Positions 52,328 to 61,232 of a stretch of DNA of 64,000 nt are shown here, piece by piece. Made by a program: the position numbers and the translations under genes. The DNA lies in NCBI RefSeq assembly GCF_900142785.1, contig NZ_FRCD01000007.1, positions 1 through 64,000 on the forward strand, in the 5' to 3' direction. Under the pieces are notes generated by a model, which was not told where the DNA came from, did not search any database, and was given only the letters and a program-made list of their open reading frames with translations. This DNA comes from Chryseobacterium carnipullorum (GTDB lineage: Bacteria > Bacteroidota > Bacteroidia > Flavobacteriales > Weeksellaceae). Position 1 is the stretch's first letter. Each line of letters begins with the position of its first letter.

Positions 52328-52513
52328 TAATTTAAACCCTTAAGAATCTTTAAGTGATTAAGAATATTAAGTTGCAGATGCTTTGACTTCGCTCATTATA
52401 ACATTGCTGATTCTAATATTAAATTTTTACAATTGTAAAGGTCACACTTAAAGCTTAAAAATATCATAGCTTAATGAAAAGATCTGGCTTTATATACAAG
52501 TATTGATCATAAA

Positions 52514-52540
52514 AAAACCTCCGGAATTTTCGGAGGTTTT
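52514..52540. terminator. bidirectional terminator
   Basis: AAAACCTCCG (52514-52523) pairs with CGGAGGTTTT (52531-52540) around a 7-nt loop, with A- and T-runs on both sides. It ends both doxD and the convergent efflux operon. Confidence 0.9.
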
Positions 52541-52558
52541 GTATTCATTTAAAAAAAT

Positions 52559-54133
52559 TTAGTGTACACCACTTAAATCTATTTTTTCTTTGCTTTTTCG
52601 TTCTTTTACCAATAAGATAAACGGAATACAAATTAAGAAGGCAATTCCCAAGTACAGGAAAACATCCATATAAGATAATACTGTTGCCTGTTTGGTAACG
52701 GTAAGATCCATCATTTTATAAGCTGCATTCATTGCTGCATCGGGAGTCATCCCTTTCGCCATAAAGCTTGCTTTTAATCCATTCAATCTTTGCTGGACAT
52801 CAAAATCATTGGAATCCAAATGAGAAATCAAATTGACCCGGTATTTCTGGCTTGCATTGGCTATAAATGTGGTGATGGCTGCAATCCCGAAAGATCCTCC
52901 CAACTGTCTCATCATTCCTGTAAATGCTGCGCCCTGGCCAATTTCCTGACCTTTCAATGTGCTTAATGACAATGAGGTGATAGGAATAAATAACAATCCT
53001 AATCCGGCTCCTCTTACCATCAACATCCAGAAGAATGCATCTTTACCGGTGTCCGGAGTTAGAATTTTATATCCCCAGAAACTATAAACGAAGAAGGTAA
53101 ATAATCCTAAAGATACCAGGATCTGCTGTTTTACTCCTTTTGAAAGCAACTTCCCAATAATAGGCATCATGAAAGCAGTTGTTAATGCCGCAGGAATCAT
53201 TAATGCTCCGGATTCTAAGGCCGTCCACCCTAAAATACTCTGGGTATACAACGGAACGATAAACGTAGAACCATATAAACCAAATCCTAATACAAAGGAC
53301 ATGACCGTTCCAATCCTTAAATTACTGTTTTTCAAAACCCTTAGCTCCACAATCGGATACTTGAAAGTAAGTTCTCTCCAGAGGAATAATATAAATCCTA
53401 AAACTGCAGTTACTGTAAACAGTACAATCCATTCACTGGCAAACCAGTCTTCTTCATGTCCTCTTTCTAAGATATACTGTAACGAACCTACGGTAACTGC
53501 CAGCAGAGCGATTCCTAACCAGTCTACATCTGAAGCTTTTCGTTTCTCAGCATATTTCGGACTCTTGATGAATTGTAATGTCATTAAAGTGGCCGCAATA
53601 CCGATAGGAATATTAATATAGAAAATATAAGGCCAGCTAAAATTATCTACGATATACCCTCCTAATGGCGGACCTAATGTAGGACCAATAATTACTCCCA
53701 AACCATAAATGGCCTGAGCCATACTTCTTTTTTCAACAGGATATGATTCCGTGATGATGGTTTGCGATGTTACCAGTAAGGCTCCACCTCCAATTCCCTG
53801 ACACAGTCTGAAAAATACCAGCTCCCAGATATTATCTGCATTACCGCATAAAAAAGAAAATACAGTAAAAATGATAATAGACGCTGCAAAGTAATTTCTT
53901 CGTCCGAACTGTTGGGAAAGCCAGCTTGTCATTGGTACAATAATGACGTTACCAATGGCATATGCGGTAATCACCCATCCTACTTCAGAAAGTGTGGAAC
54001 CCAGGTTACCTTTCATCTCGTTCAGGGCAACGTTCACAATCGTGGAATCCACAATTTCCAGCAAAGCACAAAGAATAGCTGTGATCGTAATGATCACTCT
54101 TCGGGCTCCATATTCTACTAATGAATCTTGCAT
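52559..54133 (-). CDS. DHA2-family MFS multidrug efflux permease
   Basis: A 14-helix drug:H+ antiporter of the EmrB/QacA group, 524 residues. Motif C GVIIGPTLGPPLGGYIVD, motif A-like SQQFGRRN and many membrane helices are visible. It works with the HlyD adaptor and the TolC channel encoded upstream, exporting drugs across both membranes. The gap to the adaptor gene is 148 bp and carries inverted repeats, unlike the tight spacing of the upstream genes. Confidence 0.93.
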   Translation of the reverse strand: MQDSLVEYGARRVIITITAILCALLEIVDSTIVNVALNEMKGNLGSTLSEVGWVITAYAIGNVIIVPMTSWLSQQFGRRNYFAASIIIFTVFSFLCGNADNIWELVFFRLCQGIGGGALLVTSQTIITESYPVEKRSMAQAIYGLGVIIGPTLGPPLGGYIVDNFSWPYIFYINIPIGIAATLMTLQFIKSPKYAEKRKASDVDWLGIALLAVTVGSLQYILERGHEEDWFASEWIVLFTVTAVLGFILFLWRELTFKYPIVELRVLKNSNLRIGTVMSFVLGFGLYGSTFIVPLYTQSILGWTALESGALMIPAALTTAFMMPIIGKLLSKGVKQQILVSLGLFTFFVYSFWGYKILTPDTGKDAFFWMLMVRGAGLGLLFIPITSLSLSTLKGQEIGQGAAFTGMMRQLGGSFGIAAITTFIANASQKYRVNLISHLDSNDFDVQQRLNGLKASFMAKGMTPDAAMNAAYKMMDLTVTKQATVLSYMDVFLYLGIAFLICIPFILLVKERKSKEKIDLSGVH

Positions 54134-54157
54134 AGTTTTTTATAGTACAATGTATTT

Positions 54158-54275
54158 TGTAAAATGTACAAGGTAATCTACCTTAATAATTTATATCAGA
54201 GATTCTTCTTTAGTTATGCAGATTAAAATCAGATCAATCGCAATACATTTTACATTATACTCTGTACATTTTACA
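54158..54275. repeat. inverted and direct repeats between emrA- and emrB-type genes
   Basis: TGTAAAATGTACA (54158-54170) is the exact reverse complement of 54263-54275. The 12-mer TACATTTTACAT is also directly repeated (54244-54255 and 54265-54276). A long-range hairpin may form in the mRNA and could tune expression of the permease relative to the adaptor, or the stretch may be a mobile intergenic repeat. Confidence 0.6.
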
Positions 54276-54281
54276 TTTGAA

Positions 54282-55385
54282 TTATTTAAGCGAAACTTCA
54301 GCTTTCACATTCATTCCTGTTCTCAGTTTTTTAGCAACGTTCGGATCCAGTTTTACAAAGTCTATTTTAACAGGAAGCCTTTGTACTACTTTTACGAAGT
54401 TACCACTTGCATTGTCCGGAGGAAGAATAGAGAATGTAGACCCTGTAGCCGGAGAGAATGAACTTACCACTCCGTCAAATTCTCTGTCAGGGAAAGCATC
54501 AATCTCGATTTTCACTTTCTGACCTTCCACCATTTTATCAACCTGAGTTTCTTTAAAGTTGGCGATCACCCATTTCTGGTCGTTCTTCACCAAACTGAAC
54601 AGCTGAGATCCAGCCTGTAAGTATTGTCCTGCCTGGATAGGAACTTTTCCAACAAATCCGTCTTCAGGAGCAAGGATAATGGTATAAGAAAGATTAAGTC
54701 TTGCATTTTCCACATCTACTTCTCTCTGTTTAGCAACTGAACCTGCAACGCTGATCTGCTGAGAGCTTGCAGCAGTCTGGGAAGAAGCTACCTTCGTTTG
54801 CTGAGCAATCTGATTTCTCTGATCTACTAAAACCTGTAACTGTCTGTCCGCAGATTGTTTTGCAGCCAAAGCCTGCTCATATTGTTGTTCTGTAATAGAA
54901 TGATCTTTTACCAGAATAGAATATCTTTTCAGATCCTGATTGGTCTTCCAAACATTTACTTTTGCGGCTTCTATCTGAGCATTAGCCGTTGTTACCGCTG
55001 CTTCTGAAGTATTGATACTCTTAGAGGTTGCTGTTGTACTTGCCTGCGCATTTGAAATATTGCTTTTTGCTGTCGTTAAAGCCGCTTCTGCCTGTACCAA
55101 AGCCATTTTTTGATCTCTGTTATCCAGGATAACCAGAGTATCCCCTTTTTTTACAAACTGATTATCTTTTACTTTGATCTGCGTTACATACCCTGAAACT
55201 CGTGAGATGACAGGACTCATGTTGGAAGCAATCTGAGCATCATCAGTTTCTTCGTGAACCTGTCCGTAAGAATATGTTCTGTAACCGTAAATTCCTCCCA
55301 CCACAACGACAACCGCTAAAATGATTGGGAAAACTAAACTTTTTTTCTTTTTAGGTTCAATTTCTGGTGTATTATTATTTTCCAT
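54282..55385 (-). CDS. HlyD-family periplasmic adaptor (EmrA-like)
   Basis: The membrane-fusion part of the tripartite pump. It has an N-terminal membrane anchor (about residues 15-33, LVFPIILAVVVVVGGIYGY), a lipoyl-type domain (VTQIKVKDNQFVKKGDTLVILD), a long coiled coil (about 95-210, rich in Ala/Gln/Thr) and beta-barrel segments (EDGFVGKVPIQAGQYL, WVIANFKETQV). Length 367 fits EmrA. It lies 14 bp after the tolC gene. Confidence 0.93.
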   Translation of the reverse strand: MENNNTPEIEPKKKKSLVFPIILAVVVVVGGIYGYRTYSYGQVHEETDDAQIASNMSPVISRVSGYVTQIKVKDNQFVKKGDTLVILDNRDQKMALVQAEAALTTAKSNISNAQASTTATSKSINTSEAAVTTANAQIEAAKVNVWKTNQDLKRYSILVKDHSITEQQYEQALAAKQSADRQLQVLVDQRNQIAQQTKVASSQTAASSQQISVAGSVAKQREVDVENARLNLSYTIILAPEDGFVGKVPIQAGQYLQAGSQLFSLVKNDQKWVIANFKETQVDKMVEGQKVKIEIDAFPDREFDGVVSSFSPATGSTFSILPPDNASGNFVKVVQRLPVKIDFVKLDPNVAKKLRTGMNVKAEVSLK

Positions 55386-55399
55386 TTTGGGTCTTAATC

Positions 55400-56719
55400 T
55401 TATTTAATTGTTAAAGTTCCTGTAGTTTGTAATAGTTTTCTGTAAGCCAATGCTGCATCTGCTTTTGCATTGATGACTCCCACATTGGAAGAAATCTGAG
55501 CGGCATCTGCATCTAAAAGTTCGGTCATGGTAGCCAAACCGTTATCATATTTATTTTTTGTAATTCTGTAGTTTTCATTAGCCTGTTCAGCCGCTTTTTC
55601 GTACACTGCGATTCTCTTTTTTGAGTAATCTGTGTTCTGATATTCTCTGTTGACGTCTAGCTTAATGTTGTCATTCAGTAATTCATCCGTTGCTGCCAAT
55701 TGCCTTTCTCTGGCCTGAGACTGCTTCAATGAAGAGTTTTCTTTCCAGATATTGGATAAATTATAAGAAATTCCAACTCCAACATTTACCGCATTGTAAA
55801 TGGTAAGAAATTTAGGAATATCTGCCGCTACATAACCTCCAGTGAATGCAATGGAAGGAAGATTTTCGGCTTTTGCCGATTTTGATCCCAACTCAGCTGC
55901 TTTTCTTTGCTGTGCCAAAGCCTGTAAGTCTTTACGGTTTTCTCTGGCTTCATTTACATAGAAGTCAACTGCTTTTACATCAGAACCTTCGTCAATATAA
56001 TTTTGATCCACTTCAATTTCGGTGTTATCAGGTAATCCTAATAAAAGATCCATATTGATGTTGGCAATATTGTAGTTGTTTTTGGCTTCCAACAATTGCA
56101 ATTCTATATTTGATGTCTGAAGATTGGCCTTTAAACGATCATTTCTTGCGATAACTCCGTTGTTTTCCAGTTTAAGAAAAGTCTCGTCCCTTTTTTGGGA
56201 AGCAGTAAGATTTTCTTCCAATACTTTGATGGATTGGTTCGCCTTAAATAAATTATTATAAGCCTGAGCAACATTGTAAGCAATTGCTATTTTATCATTT
56301 TCCGTGCTTAATTTTGATGCTTCCACCAAATATTTGGCGGACTGAATACCATATTTGATTCTTCCGCCGCTGTAAATCGGAACACTTAAATTAACTGACC
56401 CGTAAGCCACCTGATGTATTGCAGGACTCCCCGCTCCTGCTCCAGAAACACCGGAAAGTTTCAGATCAATCGTAGGTTTAATAGGCAAGTACATATAACT
56501 TCCTGAAACTTTCAATTCCGGAAGTTGTCTGTTTTTGGCTTCCAAAAGATCTGCCGTAGCTTCTTCGATCTTAGCGGCATCGATCCTAAGGCTTTTACTG
56601 TTCTGGATTCCCAGCTGCACGGCTTCGTCGAGAGTGAGCTGTTTTTTCTCCTGAGCATTTATGGCTGCAATTCCCATAAAAAGGGATAATGCCAACACCG
56701 AGTTATTTATTCTCTTCAT
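55400..56719 (-). CDS. TolC-family outer-membrane channel
   Basis: The outer-membrane exit duct of the pump, 439 residues with a signal peptide (MKRINNSVLALSLFMGIAAINAQ). Two repeated long coiled-coil regions have the usual OEP pattern (LTLDEAVQLGIQNSKSLRID, IAVYEKAAEQANENYRITKN). Its start overlaps the tetR end by 17 bp, which links the two by translation. The gene order regulator-channel-adaptor-permease is typical of Bacteroidota efflux operons. Confidence 0.92.
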   Translation of the reverse strand: MKRINNSVLALSLFMGIAAINAQEKKQLTLDEAVQLGIQNSKSLRIDAAKIEEATADLLEAKNRQLPELKVSGSYMYLPIKPTIDLKLSGVSGAGAGSPAIHQVAYGSVNLSVPIYSGGRIKYGIQSAKYLVEASKLSTENDKIAIAYNVAQAYNNLFKANQSIKVLEENLTASQKRDETFLKLENNGVIARNDRLKANLQTSNIELQLLEAKNNYNIANINMDLLLGLPDNTEIEVDQNYIDEGSDVKAVDFYVNEARENRKDLQALAQQRKAAELGSKSAKAENLPSIAFTGGYVAADIPKFLTIYNAVNVGVGISYNLSNIWKENSSLKQSQARERQLAATDELLNDNIKLDVNREYQNTDYSKKRIAVYEKAAEQANENYRITKNKYDNGLATMTELLDADAAQISSNVGVINAKADAALAYRKLLQTTGTLTIK

Positions 56720-57329
56720 AACCTAAAAGGTCTTTTAGTAAGTATTTTATATGTTTATTAAGTTCTGTGTAATATTTTTCTTCAAAAACTTCATCGTCTT
56801 CCGTATCATTTAGAAACTCTTTGTACATCTCTTTGGCATTGGAGGCGTAAAATAAAGTTCCGCTTACCGTAGCATGAAGTAAATAGATAGGAGGATTTTT
56901 AGTGAAAATTCCTTTTTTTAAACCGCTTTCAAGAACCTGAGAGTACATCGAAATAAAACCCATCTTAGTTTGCTTAAGAAATTCCACGATCTGCGTATTT
57001 TCCGTGTAAAGCTGTTCCCGCTGCATGATCCTGTAAAAACATTTGTGATGCCTTACTCTTCCCGAAAACTGATCAACTATCTTTTCAATCTTCTGCCATT
57101 CATTAATATCCGTTCTTTCAAGAATATCTTTGGCAAAGAACTGACCTTCACTCATTCTGTATTCTACCAATTTTTCGTACAGCTTCTCTTTAGATCCGAA
57201 GTAATACGAGATCATAGAGATATTTACATTGGCAGCCTTTGAAATCTCCCGGGTGGAAGTTCCCTCAAAACCTTTTTCAGCAAAAAGCTTCTCGGCGGCA
57301 AATAATATATTTTCTTCTTTTGAAACCAT
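56703..57329 (-). CDS. TetR/AcrR-family repressor of the efflux operon
   Basis: A 208-residue TetR-type regulator. The helix-turn-helix (about residues 20-45) reads STREISKAANVNISMISYYF, and a ligand-binding helical domain with many aromatic residues follows. It is the first gene of the operon, so a drug-induced release of the repressor would switch on its own gene and the pump. A palindrome (57375-57390) overlaps the -33 element of the operon promoter. Confidence 0.92.
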   Translation of the reverse strand: MVSKEENILFAAEKLFAEKGFEGTSTREISKAANVNISMISYYFGSKEKLYEKLVEYRMSEGQFFAKDILERTDINEWQKIEKIVDQFSGRVRHHKCFYRIMQREQLYTENTQIVEFLKQTKMGFISMYSQVLESGLKKGIFTKNPPIYLLHATVSGTLFYASNAKEMYKEFLNDTEDDEVFEEKYYTELNKHIKYLLKDLLGYEENK

Positions 57330-57350
57330 AGTATTCTATTTTTCAGAGCG

Positions 57351-57380
57351 CAAATGTACATAAGATTTTTAAAAAATCAA
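57351..57380 (-). promoter_or_regulatory. promoter of the tetR-efflux operon
   Basis: Minus strand TTG (57380-57378) and TACATTTG (57358-57351), spaced 19 bp: an exact Bacteroidota promoter. The start of transcription would lie near 57345, about 16 bp before the tetR ATG. Confidence 0.75.
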
Positions 57381-57390
57381 ACGATTGATT
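57375..57390. promoter_or_regulatory. TetR operator candidate
   Basis: A perfect dyad AATCAA-ACGA-TTGATT, extended to AAAAAATCAA (57371-57380) / TTGATTTTTT (57389-57398) at the flanks. It covers the -33 TTG, so a bound repressor would block the polymerase. Confidence 0.65.
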
Positions 57391-57701
57391 GATTTTTTAA
57401 TACGTATTTAATATTCGCCAATATAAATAGCTGAAATTTAATAAATTGGAAATAAAATTTAATTTGATTTTTATTTAAAAAATACCCTAATTTGTATGAA
57501 TAGTCGCTCCATTTACACTCTTCTTGCTTGAAATTTTTACCCTAAATCCTCTTTTCAAGGTAAAAAATCGATCATTCTGCGTGGATTTTTGCTTAGTGAC
57601 AAAACAGAATTCTTGATAATATTCCTTTAATTAATAAAAGTAACACTGCGCAAATAAGCTTTGAAATAAAGAGAGAGGTACCGCTTCTATCTATAAAAAT
57701 T

Positions 57702-57726
57702 AAAGTCCGGAATATCTCCAGACTTT
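57702..57726 (-). terminator. Rho-independent terminator of holB
   Basis: Minus strand AAAGTCTGGA pairs with TCCGGACTTT (10 bp, one G-U) around a 5-nt loop, followed by AATTTTTATAG. It lies about 50 bp after the stop. Confidence 0.85.
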
Positions 57727-57775
57727 TCATTGAATACGATCATTAAAAACTCATCAGCTTTATGGTCTGATTGAG

Positions 57776-58894
57776 TTACGAATTTTTGTGAATATATCGT
57801 GATAATTTTATACCCAGATCTGTCCAGACAATTTTAGGATTTCCGTTTCGCGTCAAATGAAGATCTGCTGTATTAATTTCTTCCAGAATACTTTCAATAT
57901 TGGCACCACTTATAAATTTTGAAAATCCAGCCCAGTTGAATCCATCTGCATTAATTTTTTTATATACTAAATTTTCAGACTGATAGTTCTGCAGCAGAGC
58001 AAGCCTAAAGATCTCAGAGCAGTAGTTAAGGAAGTTCTTTTGCTTTTCCCGGTTCCATCCAGCAATTTCTCTGGCCCAGAATATGATACTTTTAAGGAAC
58101 TGAGGCTTCTTTTTAACCATAAATGCATCACGCACCCATTGTACAAAAAGCCTTTCAAACTCGTCACTTTTGTGTCCGGAATTTAAAATCTTCAGGGCAT
58201 CATTAAGGTCTCCCTGTGCTTCATGCACAATTTCCCTAATCTTTTCATCAGCCATTGAAAAGTTCTTTTTAAGATGATTTTCAAGATCCTCATCATGGAT
58301 CCTTGGAATTTCTACAATCTGAGTTCTGGAAAGAATGGTAGGAAGAATATCATCAGCCGTTTCAGCCGTAAGCAGAATAAGTGTCTTTGCGGGAGGTTCT
58401 TCCAAAAATTTTAAAAATTTATTCGCCGCTGCAACATTCATTTTATCCGCTCTCCAGACGATCAGGATTTTGGTGCCGCCTTCAAAACTTTTCAGGGCAA
58501 ACTTCTGATTCTGATCATCAATTTCATCAGCAGAAATAAAAAGCTGCTTGTTTTCAGATTCCAGAAAAGCGGTCCAGTCGTCATAGCTCGAATAGGGAGA
58601 CGCCATGATCATTTCCCTGAATTCTTCAAATTTATTTTTGCTTAAAGAATTTTTATTATCAGTAAAAACCGGAAAACTGAAATGCAGATCTAAATGGTTC
58701 AGATGCTCTACTTTCGAAGCAGCGTGTTCATTTTCCAGGCGAAATACCTCTTTGGCATAAGCCAGTACCATAGGAAATGTCCCATAGCCCTCTTTCCCTA
58801 AAAAAAGCTGGGCATGGCTGACTCTGTTTTCAGCAATGCTTTCCCGAAGAAGTTTTTTCAGATTTTCATGTCCGGCAATGTTCTCCCAATTCAT
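57776..58894 (-). CDS. holB: DNA polymerase III subunit delta'
   Basis: Part of the clamp loader that loads the beta clamp. It shows the N-terminal MNWENIAGHENLKKLLRESI, the P-loop region GKEGYGTFPM, which lacks the usual Lys-Thr and is thus non-functional for ATP binding, as is normal for delta', and FLKFLEEPPAKTLILLTAET (SRC-like motif region). The C-terminal helical domain is complete at 372 residues. A TATCTTTG box (58906 to 58899) ends only 4 nt before the ATG, as seen for mnmE. Confidence 0.93.
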   Translation of the reverse strand: MNWENIAGHENLKKLLRESIAENRVSHAQLFLGKEGYGTFPMVLAYAKEVFRLENEHAASKVEHLNHLDLHFSFPVFTDNKNSLSKNKFEEFREMIMASPYSSYDDWTAFLESENKQLFISADEIDDQNQKFALKSFEGGTKILIVWRADKMNVAAANKFLKFLEEPPAKTLILLTAETADDILPTILSRTQIVEIPRIHDEDLENHLKKNFSMADEKIREIVHEAQGDLNDALKILNSGHKSDEFERLFVQWVRDAFMVKKKPQFLKSIIFWAREIAGWNREKQKNFLNYCSEIFRLALLQNYQSENLVYKKINADGFNWAGFSKFISGANIESILEEINTADLHLTRNGNPKIVWTDLGIKLSRYIHKNS

Positions 58895-59310
58895 GTTCCA
58901 AAGATAAAAAAACTGGACAAGAATCTGAAGTTAAATTTTGGGAATAAATATGAATGATTGATTTTGGGGTGAGGTAAGAGTTTCGCGGAATGGGATACAC
59001 AATTCGGGATATGGATTACGGATTGATTAATTAAAATTACAAAATACAGGTATTGGTTTATATGTTTAATATTAGCTTTGATCTATTTTGAAAAGTTTAA
59101 ATTTTTCATATCACTTATCCGGTTATTTATACTTCATAGGTCACAACCCGAACCCTGTAACCAAATCAATATTCATTATTCACTTCTGATGTTTCATTAA
59201 TAAATCCTCAAAAAACCCCATCATTTCACGCCTTAACAAACTTTAACCACATATAATTTTTACAATTCATTAATATTTAAGATATTTGCGCATTGTTTTA
59301 AAAATAAAGA
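58895..59310. other. divergent intergenic region, no clear element
   Basis: About 415 bp, A+T-rich. Apart from the holB -7 box I see no convincing promoter, repeat or short gene. Confidence 0.4.
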
Positions 59311-60633
59311 ATGAAAAAAATCTTTGCCGTATCATTCATATCAGTTGGATACTTCCTAAATGCACAGAGTATAAGCAACTCTCCGTATGCAACTTATGGA
59401 ATTGGAGATGTAAAATATGATAATACGATTGAAACTGCCTCTATGGGTGGTATATCTACTGCTTATATCAGTGATTTCACGAGCAGCTTCAATTTCGCAA
59501 ACCCTGCGAATAACTCTAATTTCGAACTGACAAGCATCAGGCTGGAGGCTACCAACGAAAACAATTACTTCAAAACTAATTACAACGATACAAAGTCTAC
59601 CAAGCACTCTACGTATCTTTCTAATATTTCACTAGCCTTTCCTCTGTCTCCAAAAGTGAAGATGGGACTTTCCTATCAGCCATACAGCTCAAAAAGCTAC
59701 GACATTGTAAATACTGTTGACAGATACGAAATCGTAGATAATATCCCAACGTTAAACGGATATTATACGAACCGTTTTAAGGGAAGTGGAACTTTAAATA
59801 CTGCTCAGGCAGCTGTTTCTTATAAAATCGATCAGAATTTTGCGGTAGGTTTGAGAGCGAATCTTTATTTTGGAAATCTTTACGACCTGAATGAACTCAA
59901 ATCTTTTGATAAAGATGGTATTGGTGCTGAATACATCAACGGTTACGAAACGAAGAACAGTATTAAGAACTTTAACTTCACTCTAGGTGGAAGCTATCAG
60001 AGTTTAAATAGCCGTACAGATAAAAAATTAACGATTGGTGCTACTGCTACCTTCGGGAATACCAGTAATATGACTACTGACTATATCAACAGTACCTATA
60101 TATATTCTGATGCAGCCAACACAGTAAAAGCTTTGGAAACTATCATAGACCAGAAAAGCACAAACTCTAAAAATCTCCTTCCATTACAGGCATCTTTAGG
60201 GGTTGGTTACGGAAGTGAAAACCACTGGTTCGTATCCGGACAGCTTGATTATAAAAAAGGGGAAGACATTTCCTATTTCGGGAAAACTTTTGATTTCCAG
60301 GATACGTACAGAATATCTGCCGGAGGATGGTATCTACCTAATTACAATAACTTCAGAAACTACTTCTCAAGGGTAGTCTACAGATATGGAGCTTTCTATG
60401 AAAGAGGAAATCTTAAAATAGACGGTAACAGCATCAATAAGTTTGGAATTTCAGGAGGCGTATTGCTTCCATTCAAAACAAGCAGCATCACAAGAATGAG
60501 TGGTCTTGAATTAGGAATAGAAGTAGGAAAAAGAGGAACTCTTAAGAATAACCTGATCAATCAGAATTTCATCAACCTGAAAGTCGGATTCAACTTTGCT
60601 GACCGATGGTTCAGAAAGAATCTGTACAACTAA
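59311..60633 (+). CDS. outer-membrane beta-barrel protein
   Basis: A 440-residue outer-membrane protein with a signal peptide (MKKIFAVSFISVGYFLNAQ). After a short periplasmic start (SISNSPYATYGIGDVKYDN) come many amphipathic strands with aromatic girdles, ending in the C-terminal strand WFRKNLYN. It is related to FadL/OmpP1-like hypothetical barrels of Bacteroidota. Its transcript seems to continue into lptC (start 2 bp after the stop), which suggests a link with envelope or LPS assembly. Confidence 0.75.
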   Translation: MKKIFAVSFISVGYFLNAQSISNSPYATYGIGDVKYDNTIETASMGGISTAYISDFTSSFNFANPANNSNFELTSIRLEATNENNYFKTNYNDTKSTKHSTYLSNISLAFPLSPKVKMGLSYQPYSSKSYDIVNTVDRYEIVDNIPTLNGYYTNRFKGSGTLNTAQAAVSYKIDQNFAVGLRANLYFGNLYDLNELKSFDKDGIGAEYINGYETKNSIKNFNFTLGGSYQSLNSRTDKKLTIGATATFGNTSNMTTDYINSTYIYSDAANTVKALETIIDQKSTNSKNLLPLQASLGVGYGSENHWFVSGQLDYKKGEDISYFGKTFDFQDTYRISAGGWYLPNYNNFRNYFSRVVYRYGAFYERGNLKIDGNSINKFGISGGVLLPFKTSSITRMSGLELGIEVGKRGTLKNNLINQNFINLKVGFNFADRWFRKNLYN

Positions 60634-60634
60634 C

Positions 60635-61231
60635 ATGAATTTTAAAAAAAAAATATCATATAAAAATATAGCATACCTTTTTAGTTGTGCTATATTTTTT
60701 GTATTGACATCCTGTGAAGAAGACCTTACCAAGGCCAACGGTAGTAAAAGCAAAAACTCCCCGTCGCAGATCATTAATAATGCCAATATCATCCAGCGAG
60801 ATTCAGGTTTTATTTCCTTAAAAGCTAAGGCTCCTATTATTGAAAAATATGAATTGATCGATAGTCCGTATGTCGTAGCAAGAAAAGGAATTAATATCGA
60901 ATTTTTTGACAAAAAGAAACCTAAAATTCCAGGAAAGATCACGGCTAAATATGCCCGTATTTTTGAATATAAAAAATTCTACGAGGCCAAAGGTGATGTG
61001 AGAATTACGACTAATGAAGGACAGCGGTTTGCGATGCAGAGCGTATATTGGGATCAGAAAAAAAACAGAATTTACACTAAAGATACGGTATATGTTACCA
61101 TGGAAGATGGTTCTACTCTGGTGGGTGCCAATGGGATGACGGCTAAAGATGATTTCTCTGAATATACTTTCTTCAATAATTCGGGAGACTTCAGTACAAA
61201 AAGACTCGAAGAAAAAAAAACACCACAGTAA
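60635..61231 (+). CDS. lptC: LPS-export protein LptC
   Basis: Anchors the LPS bridge in the inner membrane and passes LPS from LptBFG to LptA. Start ATG 60635 (MNFKKKIS), only 2 bp after the stop of the barrel gene. The Cys in LFSCAIFFVLTSC may be a lipid site, a common feature in Bacteroidota LptC. Strand repeats typical of the OstA fold follow (KIPGKITAKYARIFEYKKFYEAKGDVRITT is the middle; shown here in part as KFYEAKGDVRITT). Its stop lies 1 bp before the anmK start. Confidence 0.87.
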   Translation: MNFKKKISYKNIAYLFSCAIFFVLTSCEEDLTKANGSKSKNSPSQIINNANIIQRDSGFISLKAKAPIIEKYELIDSPYVVARKGINIEFFDKKKPKIPGKITAKYARIFEYKKFYEAKGDVRITTNEGQRFAMQSVYWDQKKNRIYTKDTVYVTMEDGSTLVGANGMTAKDDFSEYTFFNNSGDFSTKRLEEKKTPQ

Positions 61232-61232
61232 C

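Larger units (their letters stand above)
57330..57775. other. intergenic region with efflux promoter/operator and holB terminator
   Basis: About 445 bp. It contains the promoter and operator of the tetR operon (57351-57390) and the terminator of holB (57702-57726). The 300 bp between them show nothing clear. Confidence 0.6.
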
